A DNA stretch of 28,999 nucleotides from Promethearchaeota archaeon (GTDB lineage: Archaea; Asgardarchaeota; Lokiarchaeia; Sigynarchaeales; SOKP01). Each line of letters opens with the position of its first letter. The stretch's first letter is position 1. Location: the NCBI GenBank assembly GCA_016839845.1, contig JAEOTL010000036.1, forward strand, positions 1 through 28,999, written 5' to 3'. Positions 16,447 to 24,789 of this stretch are shown piece by piece. Both the position numbers and the translations under genes were made by a program. Under the pieces are notes generated by a model. The model worked only from the letters and a program-made list of their open reading frames with translations. It was not told the origin of the DNA and did no database searches.

Positions 16447-17193
16447 TTGAATTATTCGATGGACTCTATAGAAGAGGATTTTGAATATTTAGTGATTAAT
16501 TTCTTTTTAGAAAACCGAGGAAAAGCATTTACGATTGGAGCTTTAAGGAAAAGATTCGAAGGTTTTACTATTGACTCTCAAATAAAAGAATATAGTCGTT
16601 ATAACCTTCAAACAATTATAAAGAAACTAAGTGATTCAGGGAAAATTAAAATAATCCAGCATGATATGAAAACCCATTATTTTCTTCCAGAAATCTTCAA
16701 ATCGACTCAAACAGAAGGGAAAATTCAGTATTTTAATCCTGAAGTCTTCATTTCGGCTGAACAAGCCACAAAAAAAGCTAAAAAAAGGTTTTGTAAAAAT
16801 TGTAAAAAAGAAGTAGTAGCACTACATAGATATCAGAAAGGGCAAGATTCGGTGTGGTTTCCAATTCTCGCCTCCTTCACCTCGAAAAGCATTGAAGCAC
16901 GGGTAAATTCAGGATGGTTTTGCCCAAATTGCGGGGAAAGGTTAAATGTGTATAAAAGGGCACAAATTATAGGATATTTGAGTTGTGTAATTCTTACAGG
17001 TTTTTTAATTACATCTATTTATTTTACGGGAGGAGAAGTTCAATGGAGCATGTTCACGTTAGCCATATTCTTTTCTGTTGCCACCATTTTCTTGACGGTT
17101 AGGCAACTGATAAAGTCGATTTTAAAAAGAAGCGGAAGGAAGATTTTAGAAAAAATGAAAGATCTCCCAAGAGAGTCTTTAAGAGTAAAATAG
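16447..17193 (+). CDS. Winged-helix, zinc-ribbon, two-TM protein
   Basis: 248 residues from a TTG, or 244 from the ATG at 16459. Residues about 8-80 form a winged-helix-like module (YLVINFFLENRGKAFTIGAL...YNLQTIIKKLSDSGKIKIIQ). A split zinc ribbon follows, C116-x2-C119 and C159-x2-C162 (CKNC...CPNC). Two hydrophobic segments at about 173-193 and 199-219 form a hairpin, with a basic tail. The polar domains should be cytoplasmic, so this may be a membrane-tethered regulator or nucleic-acid-binding protein. No family name can be given. It stands alone; a TATA-like GAATATATATTC lies at 16393-16404. It converges with the next gene with a 2-bp gap. Confidence 0.72.
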   Translation: MNYSMDSIEEDFEYLVINFFLENRGKAFTIGALRKRFEGFTIDSQIKEYSRYNLQTIIKKLSDSGKIKIIQHDMKTHYFLPEIFKSTQTEGKIQYFNPEVFISAEQATKKAKKRFCKNCKKEVVALHRYQKGQDSVWFPILASFTSKSIEARVNSGWFCPNCGERLNVYKRAQIIGYLSCVILTGFLITSIYFTGGEVQWSMFTLAIFFSVATIFLTVRQLIKSILKRSGRKILEKMKDLPRESLRVK

Positions 17194-17195
17194 AA

Positions 17196-17471
17196 TTATT
17201 CTCTATTTTTATCTTGAAACTTTTTCAAATATAACTTCATAAAATATCGTTCACTTTCGGCAAATTCTAACTTCTGTTTCTTAGATAAATTTATACAATT
17301 TAATAAAATAGCATGAATTTTCTGCAATGTAATAAGATTTTCATCAGTGTGTTGTACTTCTTTATACTCGAGTTGATGATCGGGCTTAAGTCTTTGCTGA
17401 TCCTGACTCTTCGATTCTTCAGTATCGGTGTGACCATTGGAGTGGTAGGTTTTTTTAGTATCGCTGGTCAT
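17196..17471 (-). CDS. Small hypothetical protein downstream of the Hel308-like helicase
   Basis: 91 residues, very polar. The N-terminal half is low-complexity (TDTEESKSQDQQRLKPDHQL); the C-terminal half is helical and amphipathic (LQKIHAILLNCINLSKKQKL, EFAESERYFMKLYLKKFQDK). It starts 12 bp after the helicase stop codon on the same strand, so it is probably co-transcribed and may be an accessory peptide. No family recognised. Confidence 0.6.
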   Translation of the reverse strand: MTSDTKKTYHSNGHTDTEESKSQDQQRLKPDHQLEYKEVQHTDENLITLQKIHAILLNCINLSKKQKLEFAESERYFMKLYLKKFQDKNRE

Positions 17472-17483
17472 TGTTCTATAGTT

Positions 17484-20018
17484 CTATTTCTTTTTATCTG
17501 CTCCCTTAATAATTTTCTTACATAAATTTATCCCTAATCCTGTCTTCTGATTGAGCATATAGAGATTCTCCTTTTTTACTTGAGAGGCGGTATGATACCC
17601 CGCATCATATAAAATCCGTGCTCGTACTCTTGCAACATCACTCAATCGTAACACTAGGTCAAACAGTTCTTCACGAATACCGTAATGAATCCGTATCTTG
17701 AGAGTTTCTGCCATCTCGGCAACCTTGGTAAGCTTATCATATAAGTCCACTCCATGGGTACTTAAACTGCTGGCAATAATACCAATAAAATTTATTATCC
17801 TCTCTAGATTATCTCGTACTCCAAAGAGATCTCCAGCCATTATTTTATAGCGGTCTAGAATATGATCGATAGGCTCCTCATCGGTCCATTCAAGCACAGG
17901 TTCTAACATTTTATAATCCCGTACCTTAAATTCGGATTTTAGTACTTCATATGCTTCTTTTATAAGATCTTGGAACGTAGATAATTTCGCAGTTTCCAGT
18001 TTATATCGAATCATCACCCCTGAAGAGGGATAGAGATAGAGTCTTATTATGAGTTTCCCGAACTGAGAACATTTTATCGTACCATCACTGCTGCTTACAA
18101 TGAGTCCTTTTTCAAAGAGATAATTTATGATGTATTGATTTTTAATACTTTGAGGAATAACATCTTCTACATATTTCTGCACGTTCGAGTCGGGGAAATC
18201 TATTAAGTACAGTAAAAATGCTGTAATATGATTACAAAATTCAAAAGCAAACTCATTATCACCCGAAAAATTATCAGATATACCGTTTTTAAATCCGCAT
18301 GAACATTGAATTCCCAAGTCTATATCAAAATGGCAAGAATATACTCCAAACGTGGTTTTTATATAGCCGGATATAGTGGAATTGGTACATTTGATAATCT
18401 TTATCTCATGTTTTTGAGATCTTAATTCATTTACTTTTTTTGGATCTGAATGAAGTTTCAGTATATTTACAGGGGTGATTTCCTTAATCATGAGTAGTTG
18501 CTCAATAGGAATCTTCTGTTCTTTCATCTTGTGGGTAATAATGTACCAAAAATAAGTCTTCTCGAAGAATTCTTTTAGTTTTTCTAGAGTGATTTTTCCT
18601 TCCTCGAATATTCGTAGTAGTACCTGCTCTTTTAAGATGTGGATTTTGTTTAACCTAGATTGTAAATCGCTGTACCGTGGAATCATCGTATCTTTCATAT
18701 GAGGTGACGCAAAATAATTATCCTCAACCCATATTTTCTCATTAATATCCTTTACTAAAATTATTCCATGACCAACAGAATCTAACCCTGGTCTTCCTGC
18801 TCTTCCAAGGATCTGAAAAACTTCATTTGGAGAAAAGGATTTAAAATACGAAAATCCATCCCCGTTCTCATGATACCCCGTAAAATTCTTGATGTTATAT
18901 CCTGATGTAATATATTTCTTAAAATCGCGTAAAATAACAACTCGTGCAGGTGTGTTTATTCCTGCAGATAAAGTGGTTGTACAACATATAATTTTAATGA
19001 TTCGTTTTCGAAAGTTGTCTTCTATAGCCTTTCGTTCCCGAGCTTGTAATCCTGCATGATGAAATGCGATTCCATTACTTATAACTTTATGCAAATCACG
19101 ATTTGCCCCCTTAATCGAGGTTAATCTTTTCGATACCCCCTTACAGACCTTCAACTCAGATTCTTCCACAACCTTCTTTACAATCTCTTTTAAATTTTGA
19201 GCCGTTTGTTGTGCTGTTTTTCGCTTATTTAAAAATATTAAGACTTGTCCTTTATCGTCTAATACCTTCTTTACGATCCGTTTGATGGTTGAATCTTTAT
19301 TTTGAGTCACTTCAATTTTGTAATGTAAGGGTACTGGTCGCGTCTCCGACTCGATAAGCGTAGTTTGATTACCAAGTGAGGATAACCATGAATTAAAAAA
19401 GGTAGGATTTGCTATCGTAGCACTTAATCCGATGATCTGAGGATTATGGAGGAATTCATTTAAGCGAACGATTAGTGATTCTAACCGCGGACCTCGATCC
19501 GACTCTCCGATGATATGAATTTCATCGATAATGATAGTTGAGATTTCATAAATCCACTCTTTATCATTAAAATTGCGAATGATTGAATCCATTTTCTCAT
19601 AAGTGGTAACGATGATATCTGCTTTCTCTAGCTTTGAGTCATCCACATCATAATCACCAATTGATAGTTCAACCTTTACATCGTATCGAGCATAACTTTT
19701 CTTGAAATGAAAATATTTTTCGGTTGCTAATGCTTTAAAAGGTACTAAATAAATAGACTTCCCAAATTTTTGAAAGATGTTGTTCACGGCACATACTTCA
19801 CCGATAAGAGTTTTACCACTCCCAGAGGGAGTACATACCAAAAAAGATTTTCGAAAAAATAAGCCTTTTTGAATCGCTTCTTTTTGGATTTCTCGAAGCT
19901 GGAAAATTTTATTTTCTAACAACACTCGCAATATTCTCTTATCAGGAATATACTTAAAAATTTCTTTATCTTGGAGGGAATCTTTCGTGATTTTTCCGGT
20001 GAAATCTGTAAGACTCAT
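17484..20018 (-). CDS. Hel308/Ski2-like DNA helicase with inserted SWIM zinc finger
   Basis: 844 residues from the ATG at 20018. SF2 motifs: Walker A PSGSGKT (64-70), DEIH (165-168), SAT (199-201) and motif VI QILGRAGRPG (402-411), typical of Hel308/Ski2 helicases, which unwind lagging strands at stalled forks. In the middle, residues about 550-610 carry a SWIM-type zinc finger, CxC (572-574) and CxH (595-597), in place of uninterrupted winged-helix/ratchet sequence. A Hel308-like HhH end follows (VRARILYDAGYHTASQVKKE...). An upstream ATG (20033) would add five residues. I prefer 20018 because the TATA box is 29 bp upstream and a duplicated copy of this 5' end (21132-21134) keeps only this ATG. 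Confidence 0.85.
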   Translation of the reverse strand: MSLTDFTGKITKDSLQDKEIFKYIPDKRILRVLLENKIFQLREIQKEAIQKGLFFRKSFLVCTPSGSGKTLIGEVCAVNNIFQKFGKSIYLVPFKALATEKYFHFKKSYARYDVKVELSIGDYDVDDSKLEKADIIVTTYEKMDSIIRNFNDKEWIYEISTIIIDEIHIIGESDRGPRLESLIVRLNEFLHNPQIIGLSATIANPTFFNSWLSSLGNQTTLIESETRPVPLHYKIEVTQNKDSTIKRIVKKVLDDKGQVLIFLNKRKTAQQTAQNLKEIVKKVVEESELKVCKGVSKRLTSIKGANRDLHKVISNGIAFHHAGLQARERKAIEDNFRKRIIKIICCTTTLSAGINTPARVVILRDFKKYITSGYNIKNFTGYHENGDGFSYFKSFSPNEVFQILGRAGRPGLDSVGHGIILVKDINEKIWVEDNYFASPHMKDTMIPRYSDLQSRLNKIHILKEQVLLRIFEEGKITLEKLKEFFEKTYFWYIITHKMKEQKIPIEQLLMIKEITPVNILKLHSDPKKVNELRSQKHEIKIIKCTNSTISGYIKTTFGVYSCHFDIDLGIQCSCGFKNGISDNFSGDNEFAFEFCNHITAFLLYLIDFPDSNVQKYVEDVIPQSIKNQYIINYLFEKGLIVSSSDGTIKCSQFGKLIIRLYLYPSSGVMIRYKLETAKLSTFQDLIKEAYEVLKSEFKVRDYKMLEPVLEWTDEEPIDHILDRYKIMAGDLFGVRDNLERIINFIGIIASSLSTHGVDLYDKLTKVAEMAETLKIRIHYGIREELFDLVLRLSDVARVRARILYDAGYHTASQVKKENLYMLNQKTGLGINLCKKIIKGADKKK

Positions 20019-20084
20019 CGTACCATATAACATTGAGCTATATTAATTTAAAGGAAAAATCTGGAATAATCTGTTTGTTCATTT
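19997..20084. repeat. 88-bp direct repeat, copy A (helicase promoter and 5' end)
   Basis: Covers the first seven codons of the helicase gene, its start and its promoter. It pairs without gaps with copy B at 21113-21200 (constant offset 1116): two blocks of 27 and 21 identical bases and about 74 of 88 overall by hand count. The CPBP gene lies between the two copies. Confidence 0.85.
20044..20060 (-). promoter_or_regulatory. Promoter (BRE/TATA) of the Hel308-like gene
   Basis: Minus strand ATTTTTCCTTTAAATTA; near-identical to the M50 operon promoter at 8264-8280. Placement predicts a transcript starting at or within a few bases of the ATG at 20018. Confidence 0.6.
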
Positions 20085-20202
20085 GAATTTTTTTAAAGAT
20101 TGTGAACCATTAATTAAAATCTTCTTAGATTGAACCTAATTTATGGATTTATTAAGTTCCTTAAAAAAATCTGTGTAAGATAATAAAATGCATGTCAAGG
20201 GA

Positions 20203-21042
20203 TTAGAAATTCTTCTTGTGCCAATTAGTAATAAATTTTATCCAAAGGATTGTCAAGATGATAGGGATGAATTTTCCAAATAATAATATATATATGATCC
20301 TTATTTCTATTGATAGAGCTGGTATAAAAAGCCATAACCCATCAAGAGCATTGCTTAAATAATGTAAAATTATACTTGGTATGAGGGAATTTGTTTTTAT
20401 GACTAAATATCCCCAGAGTAATCCCATACCAACAGCCCAAATAACTTGTGCTGTTGTAAAAATAAACTGCTCATAATTGAACTCATGAAGCAAATTTGCA
20501 TAATGAACTACTCCAAAAAAAGCTGCGGAAATGAATAATGATTTCTTTTCAGAATAATGTGCCAATAATAAAGTTAATATAATCCCTCGAAACATTATTT
20601 CCTCAAATAATCCCGCATTAATATTTAGGAGCCAATATGATTGAGGAGGCACTATTCGAGAAGCATCGAAAACGTATTGACCATATATTAAAGATCCAAT
20701 AAGTTGAAAGATAACAAAAATAAAATAACAGCTCACAGTATAAAATAATATCCTTGAAAAGGGGCGATAACTAGTTACATGAATCCCCTCTAAATAATCA
20801 CTAAAAGTATCATATTTTTTAGGTAGCTTATAAGCAAATGGCACAATTAAAAAAACTAATGAGCACCAAAACAAACAGGTGATAATGATTTGCATGATCT
20901 GGTTGAAATTTTGATCGATAGACGGAATTAATAAAGAAACAGAGGCAGCAGCAACAACAATTGCTAAATTTGTGGCTATTAAAATAATGACTGATTTAAT
21001 GGGTTTGTCAGTTAGCATTTTTGAATGATATTGATTTTTCAT
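20203..21042 (-). CDS. CPBP family intramembrane glutamic endopeptidase
   Basis: 279 residues with seven to eight hydrophobic segments. The three CPBP (Rce1/Abi type) motifs are present: EEIMFR (ExxxR-type, catalytic glutamates), FFGVVHYAN (FxxxH) and ILHYLSNALDG (HxxxN). Family members cleave CAAX-like or other membrane substrates, and in bacteria are linked to bacteriocin immunity; substrate here is unknown. It has its own TATA box (minus strand CTTATATTATAT, 21058-21069) about 22 bp upstream of the ATG. The gene sits between two copies of an 88-bp repeat that duplicate the neighbouring helicase's 5' end, so it looks like a later insertion between two divergent genes. Confidence 0.85.
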   Translation of the reverse strand: MKNQYHSKMLTDKPIKSVIILIATNLAIVVAAASVSLLIPSIDQNFNQIMQIIITCLFWCSLVFLIVPFAYKLPKKYDTFSDYLEGIHVTSYRPFSRILFYTVSCYFIFVIFQLIGSLIYGQYVFDASRIVPPQSYWLLNINAGLFEEIMFRGIILTLLLAHYSEKKSLFISAAFFGVVHYANLLHEFNYEQFIFTTAQVIWAVGMGLLWGYLVIKTNSLIPSIILHYLSNALDGLWLFIPALSIEIRIIYILLFGKFIPIILTILWIKFITNWHKKNF

Positions 21043-21057
21043 TTAAAGAGTGTTGGA

Positions 21058-21069
21058 TATAATATAAGA
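21058..21069 (-). promoter_or_regulatory. TATA box of the CPBP gene
   Basis: Minus strand CTTATATTATAT, about 22 bp from the ATG at 21042; predicts a leaderless transcript. Confidence 0.45.
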
Positions 21070-21071
21070 TA

Positions 21072-21134
21072 TTAGGAGTCCATTTTTAAAATCCTATACT
21101 TTTTTATTTTTGCGGTGAAATCTGTAAGACTCAT
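21072..21134 (-). pseudogene. Duplicated 5' stub of the helicase gene
   Basis: In copy B the reading MSLTDFT of the helicase is retained from the ATG at 21132-21134, then diverges (AKIKKYRILKMDS) and stops at 21072-21074. It is a 20-codon stub produced by the repeat, most likely non-functional. A 9-bp inverted repeat (AGGAGTCCA at 21074-21082, TGGACTCCT at 21150-21158) brackets it. Confidence 0.6.
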
Positions 21135-21200
21135 CGTACTAAGTAAGATTGGACTCCTTTAATTTAAAGGAAAAATCTGAAATAAACTCTTTCTTAATTT
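21113..21200. repeat. 88-bp direct repeat, copy B
   Basis: Second copy of the helicase promoter and 5' end (see 19997-20084), on the far side of the CPBP gene and just upstream of the HhH membrane protein operon. The promoter string ATTTTTCCTTTAAATTA is intact at 21160-21176 (minus strand). Confidence 0.85.
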
Positions 21201-21204
21201 TTTC

Positions 21205-21215
21205 TTTATAAATAT
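21205..21215 (+). promoter_or_regulatory. TATA box of the HhH/VirB4-like operon
   Basis: TTTATAAATAT, centred about 30 bp upstream of the ATG at 21240 but only 15 bp from the ATG at 21225, favouring the downstream start and a leaderless transcript. Confidence 0.5.
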
Positions 21216-21239
21216 ATCTTTTGTATGGTGTTGATAGAG

Positions 21240-23261
21240 ATGACACTTGAAAAAGAACTAAAGCGTAAAAAAGAGAATCTTAAACATTTTTATCAGATGG
21301 CCCAAGAAGCATTAGATGCAAAAAACTTAGAGCAGGCAATAAAAATATCGGCAAAAGGGCTTGAAGAAGGAGATACGGAAGACGAAGAAGAATGGGCAGA
21401 TAAGTTTGATGAGGTAAACTCAACTCTAGAATCAGCACAAGAAAGTCAATCTATAAATACCACTATCTCACCAGAGGATATTACCATAATTAAGGGGGTT
21501 GGAGTTACTGTCGCCGAGAAATTAAAAGCAGCAGGTTTTCATACTATTAGAATGATTGCTGACGCTACTCTTCCACAGCTTACGCATGTTCCGGGAATCG
21601 GTCAGAAAACCGCCCAAAAAATATTAGAAGGGGTTCAAACCATCCTCTCCCGAAAAAGCCTTAACGATTTCCCTGAAGAAGTTCATACCAAAGAGACTCC
21701 ACCTCCTACAACCAGAGAAGAAGGTAATGATATTAAGACAATTGAGAACCCTCCCGTTCAAAAAGCCTCATTTCCATGGTTTGAGGATAAATTCAGGATC
21801 AAACGATTAGGACACTCCCGCAGAACAAAAACAGAACAGTATCAAGAATATATAACTGAAAAAATTGGTGATGACTCTGATTATACTTCAGAAAATTTAG
21901 AAGATGAATCAGATTACATCTCCCCCCAAGATTTTATTGAGAGTCCTCCTACTCAAACCCCACCAGTACCGGAAGCAGTAAATATTCTTAATAGACCGCA
22001 ATTATCCCAAGAGTCATATAGTGACAAGCTAGTGAGAAATAAGGCACAGCAATTAAATGTAGTACAAGAAGAATTACTACCCTCTGAGAAAAAATCGGTT
22101 ATTGAAGGAGTAATTCACACATTGCGCAAATTAAATTTTCACATCGTCGAAAGGGTACGATTATTAAAAGAGTTATCAATGAATAGTGACCTAATTGCCA
22201 TAAAAATAGTCCATGCCAATGAATTCTTAGATCTGGTTCTAATCCTTCCTATTAAACTCAATATGCTCAAAGGGCAGATTAAGATGTCAAACGATCAAAT
22301 CAAATACATCCCCTTAAATGATAAATTCAATGAGAATGGGTCTTCATTCCGAATTTTATTAGATTCTACTATTAATGATTTAGGAGAAGTATATACTGCA
22401 ATGCGAGATGATCTCGTCAATGAAGGAAAGCTTTTATCATATATTCGCTCTCACCTACAAGTGGCCATCTCTATTGAAAAATCACTCACCAAAAAGAACC
22501 TTTTCTTTCGAGCAGGTTCTCTTCAATATAAGATGTTCATTGAGCCGATAATGCTATGTAGTAATGAAGTTAAATTCTTAGAGAAAGTACTCCCCTTTCC
22601 TTATCTGAAAGATATCAATCTTCATGTGCTTAACGAGCTAAAATTTTCAGACTTTCTTGCATATCTGGGGCAAAAATATATATTTATCGAAGAACAAAGC
22701 AGTGAAAAAAGCCTATTGATTTCTTATGAAGATTCTTTTAATCAGTTCTTACAAAATGGAAAGAAATTATCTCTTCCCTTTATTGGATTTGGGGCGGTGC
22801 TACTTACATTGCTTTTATTTCAATCTTTCTCTATGTTGGAAATGGTAGTGAATATTGGTTATGCTTTGCTTGGGGTGTACCTTACCTCATTGGTCTATTT
22901 ATACATTAAATTTTTCAAGATTAAACTCGAAATACAGACCGATTTTGGAATCCCCTATCATCAGAAGCAAATACATATTGATGATACGGGATTAGCGCTA
23001 ATTAAGAATGAATTGCCTGCGGAAATGATGCATCAGTTTATTTATGAATGTTTTGGAAAACATTCCGATTCGAAATTTATCCATAAAATGGAAGAATCAC
23101 TTACAAAAGAAAAATTAGATAGAACGGTACCCTCTTCTCAAATCAAAAGTGAGCAAGGCTTCGAAGAAAGGGAAATCCAAGATGAGAACAAAAAGATGGG
23201 AGAGGACTTACAAGAAGACGATGAGATAATCCAAAAATATAGTTCATTTTTGGAGGGTTGA
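21240..23261 (+). CDS. Helix-hairpin-helix membrane protein (first gene of VirB4-like operon)
   Basis: 673 residues from the ATG at 21240 (678 from 21225). An N-terminal helical pair resembles one TPR or MIT unit (LKHFYQMAQEALDAKNLEQA). A tandem HhH pair of the Rad51-N/RuvA type follows at about 80-140 (IIKGVGVTVAEKLKAAGFHT, then HVPGIGQKTAQKILEGV). Next come a long acidic, proline-containing linker and a mixed domain (about 280-510). Two hydrophobic segments at about 515-570 form a hairpin, and a charged tail follows. HhH pairs usually bind DNA non-specifically or mediate protein contacts, so a membrane-anchored version suggests a link between DNA and envelope. It is coupled to the next gene through a TTGA/TGA overlap or a 5-bp gap, depending on which start is used. 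Confidence 0.75.
   Translation: MTLEKELKRKKENLKHFYQMAQEALDAKNLEQAIKISAKGLEEGDTEDEEEWADKFDEVNSTLESAQESQSINTTISPEDITIIKGVGVTVAEKLKAAGFHTIRMIADATLPQLTHVPGIGQKTAQKILEGVQTILSRKSLNDFPEEVHTKETPPPTTREEGNDIKTIENPPVQKASFPWFEDKFRIKRLGHSRRTKTEQYQEYITEKIGDDSDYTSENLEDESDYISPQDFIESPPTQTPPVPEAVNILNRPQLSQESYSDKLVRNKAQQLNVVQEELLPSEKKSVIEGVIHTLRKLNFHIVERVRLLKELSMNSDLIAIKIVHANEFLDLVLILPIKLNMLKGQIKMSNDQIKYIPLNDKFNENGSSFRILLDSTINDLGEVYTAMRDDLVNEGKLLSYIRSHLQVAISIEKSLTKKNLFFRAGSLQYKMFIEPIMLCSNEVKFLEKVLPFPYLKDINLHVLNELKFSDFLAYLGQKYIFIEEQSSEKSLLISYEDSFNQFLQNGKKLSLPFIGFGAVLLTLLLFQSFSMLEMVVNIGYALLGVYLTSLVYLYIKFFKIKLEIQTDFGIPYHQKQIHIDDTGLALIKNELPAEMMHQFIYECFGKHSDSKFIHKMEESLTKEKLDRTVPSSQIKSEQGFEEREIQDENKKMGEDLQEDDEIIQKYSSFLEG
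23252..23257 (+). promoter_or_regulatory. Shine-Dalgarno motif deciding the start at 23267
   Basis: GGAGGG lies 9 bp before the GTG at 23267-23269 but directly abuts the TTG at 23258, so the GTG is the better start. Confidence 0.55.
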
Positions 23262-23266
23262 ATACC

Positions 23267-23926
23267 GTGGAAAGATCACTCCCGTTTTATTTTAAGATAT
23301 TATTCTTAGTAGGGGCAACCGTACTGTTTGTCTCTTTATGTGTAGAGTGGTATATATTTCAGATGTTTGAAAACGGAATATTGACGGTATCGTGGAGTTA
23401 TAATATTTTTTTTGAATGGTCAACCGAATTTCCTTCAGGAATTACGGTTAATGAAAATTTTCGCCCTGAAAACTTAGAAATATCCCCTATATTAAATTTC
23501 CTTTTTATTGGTGTTTTATTTTTTACGCTCTATACCATTTTTTTTAAGGATTTAGAGCAATCTGAAGACATAACATCCCTCAGAAAATTCTCGTTTGGGT
23601 TTGTCTTCCTAATCGCATTACTATTATTTTATATTGTTGTTTTTCCTCTAATGTATTTAATTCCTCATAAGTTATATTTTCCCTCTTTGATAGATAATAA
23701 TCTTAACTTGGGGGTACGGATATCGTATGCTATTAGTTATGGCTATATTATACAACTCATTGGGTTTATACTCGTGTTTCCCTTTTCATTACATTATTAT
23801 CTTACTATAACCCAGTTTGCAAGGCAAGAAAACACCCCCGAAAAAAGGATTGCGGGTTATATCAAAAATGTTCAAGAATATATTGATCTTGATAAATATA
23901 TCGCAGAAGAGGAAGCAGTACCATGA
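23267..23926 (+). CDS. Four-TM protein of the VirB4-like operon
   Basis: 219 residues from the GTG at 23267 (an upstream TTG at 23258 overlaps the previous stop). Four hydrophobic segments: about 8-30 (ILFLVGATVLFVSLCVEWYI), 72-93 (PILNFLFIGVLFFTLYTIFF), 106-132 and 148-175. A short extracellular-type loop follows the first segment and a charged C-terminal tail follows the last. No motif or family recognised. It overlaps the next gene by 4 bp (ATGA), so translation is coupled. Probably an integral part of the same membrane complex as the HhH and VirB4-like proteins. Confidence 0.72.
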   Translation: MERSLPFYFKILFLVGATVLFVSLCVEWYIFQMFENGILTVSWSYNIFFEWSTEFPSGITVNENFRPENLEISPILNFLFIGVLFFTLYTIFFKDLEQSEDITSLRKFSFGFVFLIALLLFYIVVFPLMYLIPHKLYFPSLIDNNLNLGVRISYAISYGYIIQLIGFILVFPFSLHYYLTITQFARQENTPEKRIAGYIKNVQEYIDLDKYIAEEEAVP

Positions 23927-24789
23927 GTAATAGCGTATTAGATTTAAAATTAAAATCATTAATCAATGCCTGTAAAGCTTCAGGCAATTTCAAAAAACTA
24001 GCTGTGGTAGGATTTGTATTAACCAGTAATTTGGTTGATGAGATATCCATAAAATTAGGGATGCGTCCTCGGCGTAAGAAAGAACAGGAGAAGTTGTGTG
24101 AGTATCTTTTATTGGTAAATGAAGTATTTGAAAAAAATCTTCAAATCACCATCTTTCATTCTGATCTAATTGAATCTCTAAAAGAAGTGGAGTTCCTTTT
24201 TTTAAGAAGTCGTGGTAACCTTCCCTATGAATATATCAGGCAATTAATTACCATCTATTACGAATTACGAAAATTTGAAGTTCCCAATCTTCATAAAGGA
24301 ATGGTAGGTGAGGATCTATTCAACCACTCGAATATGGGAACTCTCAGTTATCTTTCCCGTGAGTCTAAATCCCGAAAAAGAAAAGAGGAAAATAAGTTTA
24401 AACCCATCTTAGAACACACGATTTCTCAAAAAGAGAAAAATATTCGAAACAAACTAAACCGAAAGTTAACTCAATCTGATTTAGAAATGGCAATTCATCT
24501 GCGAAAAATCAAAAATAGCTTAGAAAAGAAAGGAAAACAAAGAATCATGCTTAATGGGTCTCTTAAAGATAATCTATTGTATGAACAATCTCAGCATAAA
24601 TTAATTGGATACCTTCTCTTAGGTGTTGCTCTGCTTTCTGTATTGTTTGGGATAATACTTATTGGAGAGATATTTCTCCTTCCAGTCACATTAGAACCAC
24701 TAAACCAAGTGTTATTAATTTCATTTGGGTTTGCCTTTTTGTTTATCATTATCTATCGAAATTATTCGAAAAGAGGGAAAGTATCATAA
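23923..24789 (+). CDS. Basic helical protein with C-terminal two-TM hairpin
   Basis: 288 residues. Residues 1-220 are helical and strongly basic (RPRRKKEQEKL, SRESKSRKRKEENKFK, QKEKNIRNKLNRKL), with no Cys or catalytic motif. Two hydrophobic segments close the protein (about 225-246 and 256-276), followed by a basic tail (YRNYSKRGKVS). The soluble part should be cytoplasmic and its charge would suit contact with nucleic acid or lipid. It overlaps the upstream gene by 4 bp, and its stop codon (TAA 24787-24789) overlaps the proposed ATA start of the next gene. No family recognised. Confidence 0.72.
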   Translation: MSNSVLDLKLKSLINACKASGNFKKLAVVGFVLTSNLVDEISIKLGMRPRRKKEQEKLCEYLLLVNEVFEKNLQITIFHSDLIESLKEVEFLFLRSRGNLPYEYIRQLITIYYELRKFEVPNLHKGMVGEDLFNHSNMGTLSYLSRESKSRKRKEENKFKPILEHTISQKEKNIRNKLNRKLTQSDLEMAIHLRKIKNSLEKKGKQRIMLNGSLKDNLLYEQSQHKLIGYLLLGVALLSVLFGIILIGEIFLLPVTLEPLNQVLLISFGFAFLFIIIYRNYSKRGKVS

